From Physcomitrium patens (lineage: Eukaryota; Streptophyta; Bryopsida; Funariales; Funariaceae), in assembly GCF_000002425.4 (NCBI RefSeq), contig NC_037269.1, forward strand, positions 7,951,067 to 8,015,066: DNA of 64,000 nucleotides. The letters run 5' to 3'. The position numbers and the translations under genes are program-made. This document shows, one piece after another, positions 1 through 12,307 of the stretch. The notes below the pieces were generated by a model. It saw only the letters and a program-made list of their open reading frames with translations. It was not told where the DNA came from and ran no database searches. Positions within the stretch are counted from its first letter, which is position 1. Every line of letters starts with the position of its first letter.

Positions 1-631
1 AGCCGGTTTAAGAAGCAACAGACTAATATATGTATCACAAGTCTCTCCCCGTATCATCTGATTGGTTAACAATCTATAGTTTGATATACATTCGCAGTGG
101 AACTGGCAGTTTAATCGGGATTATCAACTTAGAGAAGGTCTTGAATTGCCTACGAATTGTAAAAACTTGGACCTTGAGATTGCAAAACAGAAGTTTTTTT
201 TTTTTTTTTTTTTTTTTGAACATATTCCCTCACATATGGCCATTGGTTTCCTGACGGCAGACACCAAAGATTACACAATTTGGGATAGTTACCTTCTTTG
301 GTACTGGGCGAGCCTTGAACTTCGGCATCCTAGCGAGCATTTCCTCTTCAAGTTCTGCTGCACTTTTCACCCTGTTGGGCATATCTTATCACGTCAACTT
401 CCACGCAGAAAACCACTCGATGTCGCCAAATATCATTTGTTATGCAAAGACTTGATCTAGAATGAAAACAGAATGCGTCATCACAGAATTTGGCATGAAA
501 GCTCTTGCTACTCATTAACTAATCGTGGCAGTAGCTGATGGGCATGGTGATGAAACCAGCGTGCAAACAAACTCTGATTTCGGGTTCGAAAGAAAGACTG
601 GTTATTTGAAATCTCTAATTTTTCACAGTAA
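1..631. other. 3' flank of the TPX2-like gene
   Basis: This stretch lies downstream of the last coding exon of the minus-strand TPX2-like gene and should hold its 3' UTR and intergenic sequence. A run of 24 T sits at 194-217. On the gene strand this reads as an A tract and could be a decayed retroposon tail or a simple homopolymer. Small open frames on both strands show no recognisable domain. I see no further gene here. Confidence 0.4.
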
Positions 632-3600
632 CTATCCACCTTTGGTACTGTATCGAAGAAAATATGTTTCGCAATCATGAAAGAAAATATTCTCAAGAGA
701 AAGGCGATGTGAAGTAACAAACTTTGGGGGGCGAATTCTCTGAGATGTTCCAAAAGCTGGAGACTTTGCAACCGTTAACTTCGGCTTTCCTTTCTCGTGC
801 TCCATCACTTTAGTCTATTCAGAAATCAGGCTCACTTTCGTAAAGAAATTATACTTTTTAAGTGAATCAGCAACAAGAAAATCGTCTTTAAAGGCCCATA
901 TACTTCTTTCACTTCCCTACATGTTGACATGACTTCGCTCTGTATGTTTCACAACCACACATCTAGAGTGAGTAAAGATTATTTACCTCATTAACTGAAT
1001 TGTTGTTGTGAGTGTGAAATCGTTCGGGAGTTTTCAAATGGAACCTTCGGACTCTTTCGGCCATGGAAACGAAGGGTGAGGCCTGAACAGGTAAGAGGGT
1101 CAATGTCGGTAGCAGGTGTACAAAAGACGAGCATCAGTCATCACCTCACAAATCAACAGAAAATGTGATTGATATAAACATATATAAACGGGCGTCGCAT
1201 AAAGATCTGTAAATTACCTTGTTGGAATCTACAGGATGAGTGTGGGCCCGTTCATCTGTACGAAGCTGGAACTCACGAGGTACCGTCAAGGTAGGAGGAT
1301 TCTTTGGTCTCGGCAACCTGTCCTTCATGTAGAGAAGCTGCATTAAAGAATACACAAAAAACTTAATAAGCAGTTCCAAGCAGCTATAGTCTGCACGAAC
1401 AAAATTCGTCCGCTCAGTAACAATTTTGCATTAATCCCTTGTGAACAAGGACCTTATTCCATGTCCAATTTGACCCAATTTCAGACAAAGGTAGCTGCTC
1501 TACCATATGTTGAGGTGAGTTTAATACGAGAGAAAAGTTTACAAGTAGGTAGACTCAAGGTCGATACCTTTTGAAGCCGCTCTCCCTCAAGCTTCTGCTT
1601 TTTCTCAGGTTGGGCATAAAACTTGAAGCTGGCAATGATCGGCTTCTTGTTGGCTGAAGCCTTCTTACGACCACTTCTGCTGCAGTCACAAAATTATCAA
1701 ATTTCAGGCACCACAATCGATGCTAAGATTACACTAACTGACGTTTAGAATTTGCCAAATATTTTCAAAGATTTTCATTCATCGGTCATTCGGAGTTTCT
1801 CTTTACGAGGTCGCAACAGAGAGAATCACAAGGGTAGTCAGAGAATCGAGGAATCCAATGGCGCACTACAATGTTTCCTTCAATGAGGTTACTCTTTGAA
1901 AGGTAACGTCCACAGAGACGCACATCTCATCCTTGCTAGCTAACGAGAGATAGACAAGAAACGTTTGGAACCTGGAAAATGATAGCCTGTTTTTTGATAT
2001 TGAGCGAGGTGCTTGTTCAGAAGGAGGTTCCTTCCATGCATCTGAATATAATCGCTTGGCTGGCAGACTTCCTGGAGAGATGACGAGCGCTGCTAAGGCT
2101 GTAGGAGGGGTTCGATTGGCATTATTTTCTATCACTCCAGTGATTGCGCGACCCACCGGTGTGTATGGTTCTTCTTGAAGGCAATTCGAGGTTGGAACTG
2201 AAACGAAAAACCAAACGATTCAACAAATTTTGACACGTGAAGTGCCCAATGAGAACGAGAAGCTATATAATAGGTGCACAAATAAGAATTCCCACACATA
2301 AATCTAGCTAATACACCCTTACTGTTCCTTTTCTATCCGAACCTTCAGCGAGGAGGCATCATGATCATCGCCAGGAAATCTTAATGTTTGTCGAACAGAG
2401 CTTAAAAATCACATCGATGTCCTGACTTACACTCAACCCCCTCGCTCCATCAATCCATCAATTAGAAAGCTGTGGTACATTAGTCTCTTTGAACTACACC
2501 ACAAACAGCAGAGAAGGATAAACATGTCTGGTATATTTTCCAGAACAGAGAGCAGAACTGGCATCAGCAGAAGCAACAAGATGAACCAACAATCAGGTCT
2601 ACAGTGAGTGTAATTCCAAGTGGCGCAATTCAAAGAATCTTAACTTCTTTCAAGTCTTGCTAAAGAAAAGCAGGTAGAGGGCAGACTTACATTTAATGAC
2701 TACCAGCAAGTCAACAAATTGAATTTTCCACAATTAAAGCAATCACGCAGTGATTCAGCAAGAGATATTACTGCAGTACGCATGCTCTTCTCTACAGGTA
2801 TCACATGAGTAATTGAAAGTGTATAGAGTTGCAAACCTTTGCATAGCACATCGGTATCTTCTTGACAATCCGCATCCATATCTGCACAATTGGCAGCCTC
2901 TTGTGCACAATCTAAAGTCTTTAGATAGCATTCTTCGTTGTAATTATCCGAAAGCTCTTCGGCTCCCAAGAGTGCATTTTTACGGTTCGGCAACGGGGAT
3001 ACGTGAGCTAAAATCTGCCATCAGATATATTACACCTGTATCAGCGGATTTTCACAGCAGATAAGCTCTGAATAGATGATCCAAGCCCAACCAAAGCCCT
3101 AGCTGGACAAAAATGTAGCCCTATTTTTCTAGTTATATCGGTCATACATCAAGGGTCGAAAGTGTTTTCAACAAAACTCTCGAACCCAAGAGTATGCCAC
3201 TGTTCCTGTACGATGACCGCATCAAATGGCAGCTCGTAAACAACGGACGGCTGAGCCTCTATTCAACATTGGTTGATCCTCGTAGTTCCCAACACACCTT
3301 AAGTACATACGGGTTCAGCAATACACACACTGCAATCTCTTCAAAAAGCAGCAGATAAAGATATTTTTACGAAGTATCAAAATAAATGTCTGCGTAATGA
3401 TAGATTGAACGCAGTGTTTGAGCAGACCTGTAATGCCTCAAGTTTGCCACAATGATTTCTCCCCCTTGCAGTGGACTGAAGCTCTGGGATCGATTTTGTT
3501 TTAAAAACATGAGCTGACAAATAATCCAACATGAGATATTAGATGACATCTGCGAAATGCAATTAAAATGTGACAAGGAGTAAATGTTGATGGAGTGTAG

Positions 3601-4112
3601 TGCTAGCTTCAAAACATTTTGAAAGCACATCCAATCAAGGTGATGAATACCCATAGAAATATACTTTCTACTGCATTCTTGCCGCGAATCCACTCAATGT
3701 GTTAAACTGAAGCAATGGCAGATGCACCCTCAAAGGTTTCCAAATTGATGAGCAATCAGAATGCCCGACATTCATCCTTTGGGCCCTTTCATTCTAGCGG
3801 CAGTACTAGGTGATCATTAAATTAGCTTATTTCTCACCCCTATTAGACTTCCTTTCCGAAGTTCAGCTCGAACATGTAATAAGTGACACTTTCAAGATTC
3901 ACTTTATTGGGAAATTGATTGGGAAAGAAGGAACACGTACGAGAATTTTCGTACGGTATCGCTAATTCGAACCATCCCTCTGCTGCCAACGCGTCTGCAT
4001 CTGTCTCTTCATAGGTGAAGTCGTAGTATTTTGGAGCTGAGAATTCATATGTCCAGTCAATGTTCCGAAACGAATCAAACTTGCCAACCTCTGGCTGATC
4101 CACACGATCCAT
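632..4112 (-). CDS. TPX2-like spindle assembly protein, multi-exon
   Basis: Host gene. TPX2 proteins bind spindle microtubules, activate Aurora kinase and are released from importin by Ran-GTP during mitosis. The N-terminal exon (begins 4118; ATG 4112-4110) encodes the family signature YEFSAPKYYDF, the Aurora-binding type N-terminus. Further exons read in phase on the minus strand: 3014-2837, 2197-1972 (GRAITGVIENNANRTPP), 1679-1568 (KKPIIASFKFYAQPEKK), 1337-1218 (LTVPREFQLRTDERA, a TPX2 central/importin-region motif), 1082-987 (SPFVSMAERVRRFHLKTPER) and 814-632 (KPKLTVAKSPAFGTSQRIRP, then a TAG at 634-632). All these junctions are GT-AG and keep frame. The link between the N-terminal exon and 3014 is unresolved. 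A donor at about 3939 would end phase 1, so an intermediate exon is needed. One candidate, around 3160-3260, reads PSVVYELPFDAVIVQEQW. The product would be about 400 residues or a little more, shorter than Arabidopsis TPX2. Family assignment is firm; the exact model is not. Confidence 0.78.
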
Positions 4113-4188
4113 AATTTCCTGAAAAAAGCATCTGCAATGTATTAAACCAAAAGAACACCACAGATACGCTAAGCCAACGCTTGCTTAC

Positions 4189-4260
4189 TGATCTACGGTC
4201 ACCATAATCTCTTTCTGCGTCTAAACGTATGATTGAATACAGTGTGTCGTCGAGTACTTC
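4189..4260 (-). other. Possible upstream exon of the TPX2-like gene
   Basis: On the minus strand, 4260-4189 is bounded by TTGCAG and GTAAGC, is open, and is exactly 24 codons long (starting EVLDDTLYSIIRLDAERD). It would join in phase 0 to the exon beginning at 4118, just before the ATG at 4112. It may extend the N-terminus beyond that ATG, or it may be part of a spliced 5' UTR. No upstream partner with an ATG was found. Confidence 0.4.
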
Positions 4261-4263
4261 CTG

Positions 4264-5985
4264 CAAGTAACACATCAGCATCAACGACTCGGTTTCCTGA
4301 CCATCTTCTAACTCGTTTACAAGAAATGGCAAACTCCAACTGTGAGGATCTTGACGGCTAATTTTAATTTCTAATTACAAGTTCAAGAACGCTACCAGTC
4401 GAATTCAGCTACATAAAATTACCAACTCCAAGCTTATAATTGGTACCATATGACTCCGCCATTACATCCGGAATAGGATTTACAATTCATCAAAGCACCA
4501 CATTTGATGTCTCATCCTACGTATTTGTAGACCTGAGTGCTCGATTCAGTTGAGCTCATTCATGTATGACAGTTGCAAAGATCAACTATAGCCAAATAAG
4601 GAGAGAAAACTGCATATTCCCCCACGCAGAGATTTTCGTAAAGTGTTTCGGGTAGCATAAGGAACTCGCAAGCCGGGTATGGTATGCGACACAAGGACAC
4701 TCGAATTCATGTATCCCGCCTACAGTAGTGGCTGACATAATCGCTGGGGCTACTTGAGACTACGAATTAAGAATCATTTCACCAAATTAAAAACGACTGA
4801 ATGGGATCATGGTATAACTAATTTAAAATTATCTTGTTTTAAAAGTGTCTCATAGGAATTGTTTATCTGTTTCGGAATATTAGTTCTGTATGAGAAACCC
4901 CTAGCGACTGCAACCCAGATATCCATTAAATTACTTGCTCTTGACCAGTATTTGAAGCGTATGCTCTCTGGTGGAAAATCAATAAAAATAATCACGCAAT
5001 CGCCTACTACAGGCGGTGCGTACAATAACTAATAACAACATGGACAAGAGTCAGTGAACCAAGGCAACGAAAAGAAGCAGATGCAAAAAAGAATAGCATT
5101 CGAACACCAGAATAGAGACACTCGGAGCTGTAATTGAAGACATGTAAATCCTTCAGGAGATAGGATACTGGTACCCGGTGGTGAACTAACTTGACAATGA
5201 AACAGCAAAATGTTCCAGACACTACTAATCAGGCCGTCATCATGAAACGTACTTGCCAAGGAAATAAACAAAATGATCACCAGACGAAGGACAACCTCGC
5301 GAAACGTGAATCCACCTGAATGGATTCATCCAAAAGAACAAAAAAGACCCTGATCAATCCACAAGCAATTTGAAGCTATTGCCATCTCATAATTCCCTTA
5401 GCATCGCGACATTCCACTCAAAATTCCAAGGATAATGAATTGTGTACACAACATACGTTATTTTCGCGCCAAAGTATCTCCAAATAACTGCAGCTGCGGG
5501 AGAATCCCCGTCACTGCATCACAACCTCTACTCGCTTTCCATAACGCCAATGCGATTTCGGTTCCAATACATCGTCAAATATACCGCCAACACCACTCCA
5601 AAATCCATCCCGGAAACATCAATCGTCACAGCTGTCACGGAGATCCACCATTATACATCGCTGCCGATAATGCTGCACTGAATGCGATCGCACCAGAATA
5701 AACTGCACGCACCTGCAACACTACCAAATCTCACCCATACTCTCACCCTCACGATATATCCTCTCCTCTCTACTAAAAACCCTTCAAAAAAACTCCTGAT
5801 GAATACAAGAAAAGGAAATGTGCGTCAACTCTCGAAGCGCCAAACCAGCACCACCCCGGATCTAGAATGCCCTAGCACAAAACAAGGAGACTTTCCCTCT
5901 CAACTTCACCATCGATCAGATAAACCCTTCAGGCAGCTCGTCATTGCGATCACAAAAAAAACAAATCAAACAGAATTCAAGTACA
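4264..5985 (-). other. Introns or 5' leader of the TPX2-like gene
   Basis: This is about 1.7 kb of ordinary composition between the first recognisable TPX2 exon and the CpG-rich block. Several open frames occur on both strands, for instance near 4807-5025 minus and 5435-6056 plus, but none has a recognisable domain or a convincing splice context. It most likely represents 5' UTR introns. Confidence 0.35.
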
Positions 5986-5989
5986 CAAA

Positions 5990-6240
5990 AGGGGCACGCG
6001 GGAGACGAGGTCCATGGCGGGAGGATGGCGGCGAGACGAAGCTTGAAAGGGGCTGAGAGCGCGCGGTTCGGGCCGCGCGGTGCGGACATCCCGGAATTTT
6101 GAATTTTGTAAATAATCCTCGAAGCTGATGCGAAGGATGCACCCCCAACGTTCGAATGAGGGAGAACCGCACCTAGTGTTACTCCCTCCCAGGGGAACGT
6201 AAAAATCATCCTCGGACGATTAATCCGGCGAGGCGTTTCG
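5990..6240 (-). promoter_or_regulatory. CpG-rich probable promoter / first UTR exon
   Basis: This is the most GC- and CpG-rich block in the left arm (for example GCGCGCGG and GGGCCGCGCGG between 6055 and 6085). It sits at the sharp boundary between genic sequence and the AT-rich repeat island, about 1.8 kb upstream of the first TPX2 exon. Short upstream ATG frames occur on the minus strand. I infer a transcription start region for the TPX2-like gene; no TATA box stands out. Confidence 0.35.
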
Positions 6241-6908
6241 ACGAGGCCTGTTATATGGATGAATGTATCTGTCTTTGGATGAAACATAGGTGGGTATGGG
6301 GTATTTGTGGAATCCAAGGATGGGCTCTGATTACTTGTTCTATTTCTAGTTTGAAGTTTAGTGCTGAAGCTCGAATTTGACTGAAGGCTAATTAAAAAAA
6401 GAAAAGAAAAAAACACTTTGAATAATTTTAAATTTTATTATGCTCTTAGGATTTAGGGTTATTATTCTGCAAACTTGTTCCCTAGGCTTGTGGGACTTGA
6501 ATGTGGTGGACCAACTTATCTTAGATTCCTCTTTTTATAATACACACTGCATGCAAAGTTTGTGAAGCTGCCTCTCAGTGTCTTTGGTAGCAATATGCTT
6601 TAGTTTTGACAAGCTTTTTACAGTGGTGGATGAAGTGCTAAGTCATCTTATGGATAGTTGAAAAATTCAGGGAATATGCTTCATGCGTGCATATCAATAG
6701 TTTAGGTTTCAAATTGGATAAATTTACAGTAAATTGCGTTTTAAAAATTGATTAAAAAAAAATGTTATAGTTCTGCACCAACAATATATATTATCTGTAG
6801 AAGGTTCAACAATTCATCAAAATAAAAAGCTTATGTAGCTTGAAACCACCACAAAAAAAGGAAGATTATCATGCCAAAACTGCTGCAAGGCTGGACAAAA
6901 AAAAATAA

Positions 6909-6910
<2 letters not shown>

Positions 6911-6941
<31 letters not shown>

Positions 6942-6980
6942 TATATATATATAAGTATATATATATATATATATATATAG
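6911..6980. repeat. (TA)n microsatellite
   Basis: Alternating TA with two GTATAT interruptions near 6940 and 6955. Confidence 0.9.
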
Positions 6981-9779
6981 TAATACTTCAAGATATATAC
7001 ATAAAAATATAATAATACTATAGTAATTCTACCATTCTGTTTGTTTCAAAATCACTTTCCTTATTGCATGATTTGTGTTTTTACAACAACCTTGACAACT
7101 CCAATTGTCTCCTTTTGGTACAGATGAGCTTCCTATTCTTTAGTGGATGGCAGAAGTGTGGACAATTGAACATTAAATCATAAACCATGTGTGGAACAAT
7201 CACAACTTAATACAATTTTTGTTCATTGAAGTAAAGATGTAAAATTTAGAATACATTCCATACATTAATAGGGCCACGTAAAAAATTTCACAAAACAAAA
7301 TAAGTATTTTCTTCTTACCATGAATTGATGCAATTGAGGAACAAGGTATGGAAACATTTAAGTTCTTTACTGAAGATGATAGTATTATAACAAAGGATAA
7401 ACTTTTGAGGAAAACCCATTCCTTTTAAAATTATAAAAACGTAATATAAAAACAAGAAAAGCATCATACAAGGAAATGAGGGATATTTAGTTGTGAAGAT
7501 TAAATCCAAACGTTAAATTGTAAAAACATAAACACAGTTCCAATCAAGCACAATTAAACATGATCAGAATAACGTTACTTTAACTTAAACACTGCACCAC
7601 AGCTGATATAAATTAAATTTTCACATAAGAATAAACTTACAAACTAATTATTTTCAAAAAAGAGAGGCTAAATTAGCATTTATTCATTGAAAACGAACAA
7701 TCAATAGTGTATCATGCAATGGGATCATCCACGAGCTAACTAATTACACACCAAATTTCACAAATGATCTTTTGAAATGAAATGATATAAAATCACCAAA
7801 AAAAATCCGAAATTTTCGAGCCAATTAATATAACACATCTTTTTGAACAATTCTCAGGCTTAGGTTGGAGAAGTGGATCTCGTACTTATCGATCCCCCAC
7901 TAGTCCGCTGGATGTGAACACACTCTCACGAACTGTGGTTTAGTTCAATCTATTTGGGTGTGTCACATTTTTTTGTGTTTGTCACTTGCTTTGTAGTAAA
8001 TTTGAAGGAAGTTTATAAAGGTGGGAAGATAAATATTTAAGTAGTTTTTCAATCATTTTAGCTACCATTTTAAGATTATTAAAATATTTTTAAAAAGAAA
8101 AAAAAATTACATATATACATACAAACACTATAAGAGAATTAATAATTGATATGTAAAATTTTTTAATTCTACCATTATGTTTTAGTAATTATTATTAGTA
8201 AAAAATTCACATGTATGCAATGTTTATAATGGTTTTTAAGCTTCATGAGATACTTTTAAGATCATTCATAGTATAAAGATGACAAAGATTTATTTTTTAT
8301 TAATATATTTTTTGTAGTTATATATTATATCTTATTCTTTTGATCTAAAATGTAGAATTTTACTCTTGTTTGATATTTTAATTCTTTTTTAAAGAGGCTA
8401 AAAAATAAGATTGAACATCACTCTTATAGTATTGCAATTTTTCTATTTGATAAGCAATTAGAGCATCTTCTAGATATTCTTTAAGAAGTTTAGCAATTTC
8501 AATGCATAACTTGATAAAATAGTAAATTTATATATATTTTTTTTATTTATTTTTATTATTGGAATTTAATAAAATAATAAAATAATAAATAATAAATAAT
8601 AAATAAATAATATTTTATAAAAACAATTACTTAAATTTTTTAATTTTTTTTATTCTATGAAAGAAAAATAAAATATAGTTAAAGGAGGTCATTTTGGCTC
8701 TCTTATTTATTAAGATAAAAAAACCTTTCAAATTACAAAACATTTTAATTTTCAAGATGTAACAAACTTCTTTCCTTATTCATAGAAAATAAATGGCAAG
8801 GTTTCTAGAGTAGTTTATGTGATGATGAAGAACTAGATGACTACAAAATTATCTAAACATGTAAAAAACACATTCACAAGTAGAGCTATTGTTGTATCCA
8901 CTCAAGAAGCCTATTCAAAAAATATACCTTAGTTGTGACGTTCTTAACTAGACAATATGATTAAACAAGAATTAATAAAATAACTCAACTATTAATTTTT
9001 GTAAAAAAATATATTCTTACATGATATATTTTGTAAAATTTGTGATATTATTCAAGAAAGAATAAATTACTTAAAAAAATTGATCAAATTTTTATATCAT
9101 AAATTCTTTTTATTATTTAATTATTAATAAATAAATAATTAATTTTGAAAGTAAAAAAATATCCTTCAAATTCTTACTAAATAATCTAATTTTTGAAATT
9201 AACCAATCATTTTCAAAAGTAAATCTTATTCTTTAAAACCTAAAATCTTTGGATTTTATTCTAAAAAAATAAATTAAATTTATAAAATATAAATTTGAGA
9301 GAATTAGAAAAAAAATATAGTTTTAATGCTAAAATATGTATTTAAAACATTAAATATATGTCTTCTATCAAATAATTACATATAAAATTTCTTATTGTAT
9401 AACTAAAATTTTAACTAAGAAAACATTGTAATTCTTGATTTTAAGTTATTACCTTTTGATAAAAATTTAAATTATAATATTTGATCAATATATAAAATTA
9501 ATATTAATTAACTATCTATTTTATTTAAAAAAATATGATTAAATATCATAAAGATATTTATATATCAATTTATTTATTATTATAAATATACAAGTGATTA
9601 TTTTATATTTTTATATTTTAAATTAAACATGTATATATATTAGTTATATATTTTTATTATTAATCTTTATAATTTTAAGTTCATTTTTTTTTTCCAAGAC
9701 TCATTAATTTGTATTACATAAAAAAGAATTTATCAAAATTCTACAAACGGTTTAAATGTTTTCTTTCAAAATATTTAAA

Positions 9780-9780
<1 letters not shown>

Positions 9781-9817
<37 letters not shown>
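9781..9817. repeat. (TA)n microsatellite
   Basis: Uninterrupted alternating TA tract of about 37 bases inside the AT-rich intergenic region. Confidence 0.9.
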
Positions 9818-9820
<3 letters not shown>

Positions 9821-10562
9821 ATTATTTTATATCTATTTTATAATTAAAATACAAAGATATACAATTTAATATGATTGATTACTTTTTGACTATTATTTAT
9901 TTAAACTTAAAGAATTTTATTATGTGCTTAAAGACTCTTATTAATTTGACTTGCTAAAAAATAATAGTACCAATAATATGGTATTATTTTTATTTTAAAA
10001 TATCAAAAGTATTATATTTTTTTTAAAAATAAAAATGATATTTTAACAAAAAATCTTATAAAAGTTTTTATAATAGTTTTGAAACATTAAAGCTATTTAT
10101 ATAATTTAACTAAATATTAGTTTAAAGTTCTATGTAGGTTGTAAACTAATTCAAATAATTAATAATAAAAAAACATGATTTATCTTCTTCTAGCTGATGA
10201 TATGTATAGTAATATATTTTTAAAAAAATTAGGAAATAATTCTATAATTTTTTAGTCTGTATAATTATTATTTCTATTCTAAATTTTATACTTGAGTATT
10301 CTTTAGATTTCATATAAAATAAACTCTCTTATATATTTATTCATCCTTAGTATTAAAGTTTTTAGAGATTTAAGATTTTTTTTCTTTGTAAAGTATGTAA
10401 TCTTTTATAATTAAAGGTTAAAAAAATAAAAGCTATATATTTTATAATAATATTATTTCAACTTGGATTCTTTATTTTTTATTTAATTATATATTAAAGG
10501 TATGATTTTAAAATGATAAAGTTATTTTAGGATGTCAATATAATTTTACTATCTAAGGTTAT

Positions 10563-11072
10563 TGTCAAGGAAATGAACTAAAAGAAGAGGCATAAATCTG
10601 AGAAATCTGTATCTAAAGAAAAGTGAAAAAATAGGAATAAAGTAGTATGTATATTAAAATGAAACTGAAATGGCTATTGCCTAAAGACAAGGAAACTAGA
10701 GACTCTTCAATCCAGACTAGAAGCAAAAAAGGAATTGACAAGAATGAAGAAGGCTTCAATCTTGCCTCTATATATACTATCTATCTAGGATCTATGTAGC
10801 AATATTCTATAGGACCTCTAAAAACGTATTGACTTTGCATGACACGTATTTTAACTAGGAAGGTAAGTTTTATATATGGTCGCTTTATAATTAGCTTGTT
10901 CCACAAGCTACCAATATATGTAGCATATGAATAGCTTGTTGACCAAGTTTCTAACCTACTAATCAACTATAAACATATGTGAAGTCAAAACAACATCTAA
11001 GAAGCTTCTAAGAGGTTTTTTTAGAAGATGTTATGAAATTAATCTATTTTTATTTTATTCTACATACCTAAG
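10563..11072 (-). repeat. Left LTR of element D, first part
   Basis: This part matches 28739-28843 and 35478-35880 along its length. It ends where element A is inserted; the last five bases, CTAAG, are the left copy of A's target duplication. The rest of this LTR resumes after 23841. Confidence 0.8.
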
Positions 11073-11817
11073 TCTAGAATAGATATTAGTTTGTTTCTAT
11101 GAGGTATTAATAAACTAGAATAATAGTCTATAGAATAGTTAGTTCAGGAGGACGGATGGTTAACTTAGTTATTAAAAGCGATTAATTACAGAATTACAGT
11201 TAGAATCTGGAAATAGGGAGTAAGTATATAGGAGTTGTAGAAGTTAGTCTGAGTGTCAGACTAAAAAGTCATGAGCCGGGGTTAAGCTTAGTGCTACCTC
11301 TTTGTCTCTTTGATTCTTTGTTATTGAAGAGTAATGGATAGTTTCTGAATATTGAGAAGTGAGTCTGTGGAATAAATCACAGATTGATTTATGAGTTATT
11401 GATTATGTAATTGGAACACTGAGTGATTGAATTATATGAGGAGTTATTGGAAGATTATGATTTTTTTTTATTGAGAACTGTGTGTGTTTCGACAAAAGCA
11501 GTTGGTGATTATAGAAATTATGTGAATTCACATTGGTTGGAGTGAAGTTTGTTATTTTTGATGTTGGATGAAAATTATATCTTTTGAGCGGTCTTTTGAA
11601 AGTGTAGGGTTGCACACTATTGTTATTAGTTGATGAAGGAGTATTGTTATTAGAAGAAAGTATTATAATAGATCTTGGTATTTTAGTGGTTTGGAATATG
11701 GTTAATTGTGTGACCCTAACAAATAAAACTCATGCACTTAGTCTTTTCTTGTGTTTGAATTCCTCTATATAGGTTTATTCTGAAAAGAATTGAAGAATAA
11801 GTAAAATGACAATCACA
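11073..11817 (+). repeat. 5' LTR of element A
   Basis: About 745 bases. It aligns with 23096-23841 over its whole length and ends in CAATCACA, followed by the primer site. The first base pair is TC here against TG in the 3' copy. Confidence 0.88.
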
Positions 11818-11818
11818 T

Positions 11819-11840
11819 TTTGGCACCGTTGCCGGGGATA
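11819..11840 (+). other. Primer binding site of element A (tRNA-Asp type)
   Basis: TGGCACCGTTGCCGGGGA lies just inside the 5' LTR. It differs at one place from the tRNA-Asp complement TGGCGCCGTTGCCGGGGA used by many plant Athila/Tat-like elements. Confidence 0.75.
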
Positions 11841-12307
11841 GACAATAGCATTGAGTGTTAGGAATTAACTGTCGATTTAGTTAGATGGGAGATAGGAAGC
11901 AAATTCAGTAGAATATAATGAAAGAGTATGATTATTAAAAATGAAAACTTATTAGTAAAGAGAATACGATAGTCAAAAGAAAGAATAAAGAGATCGCAAG
12001 TAAGAAATTTGTTGCATAACAAGTAAGAATGGAAGTTAAAAAAGAATCATCGACAAAGTTGGATTAAATCATGGTTGCATGCATGTCGGCATATCCAAGT
12101 ATACCCAGAAGTTGATCTACATCAAATATTTTAGAAGTATATACCATTAGAGAAATTACCAAGAGCACTCACAGAAAATTTGGTCAATAGACCAGTGTTT
12201 CCCTTGAGGCCGTTAACTACGAGTGGAGAAATCACAGAAGAATTGGGTACTCCATTAGATACGTTTCCAATAACAGAAGCTTCCAATTTTGTCAAAACTG
12301 GTTCTGT

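Larger units (their letters stand above)
6420..10562. other. AT-rich intergenic sequence without recognisable genes
   Basis: About 4.1 kb of very AT-rich DNA, becoming extreme after 8000. Short open frames have no recognisable domain. A slightly GC-richer patch lies at 7855-7950. (TA)n tracts lie at 6911-6980 and 9781-9817. It is probably an old, fully decayed repeat region; no LTR pair or coding homology could be read. Confidence 0.5.

Noticed and set aside
1866-2156. Independent 96-codon gene on the minus strand
   Set aside because: It is the open extension of the TPX2 exon 1972-2197; splice sites and phases on both sides fit that gene.
4807-5280. Minus-strand frames such as YAPPVVGDCVIIFIDFPPES as an upstream TPX2 exon
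   Set aside because: No convincing splice sites with matching phase and no known TPX2 motif.
5682-6416. Separate genes in the CpG-rich block (frames on both strands, 5682-6056 plus and 5916-6416 minus)
   Set aside because: No domain, overlapping antisense frames and high GC content explain the long openings; more likely promoter and 5' UTR of the TPX2-like gene.
6911-6980. Promoter or origin signal at the TA-rich tract
   Set aside because: A plain TA microsatellite in non-coding AT-rich DNA, like several others in the window.
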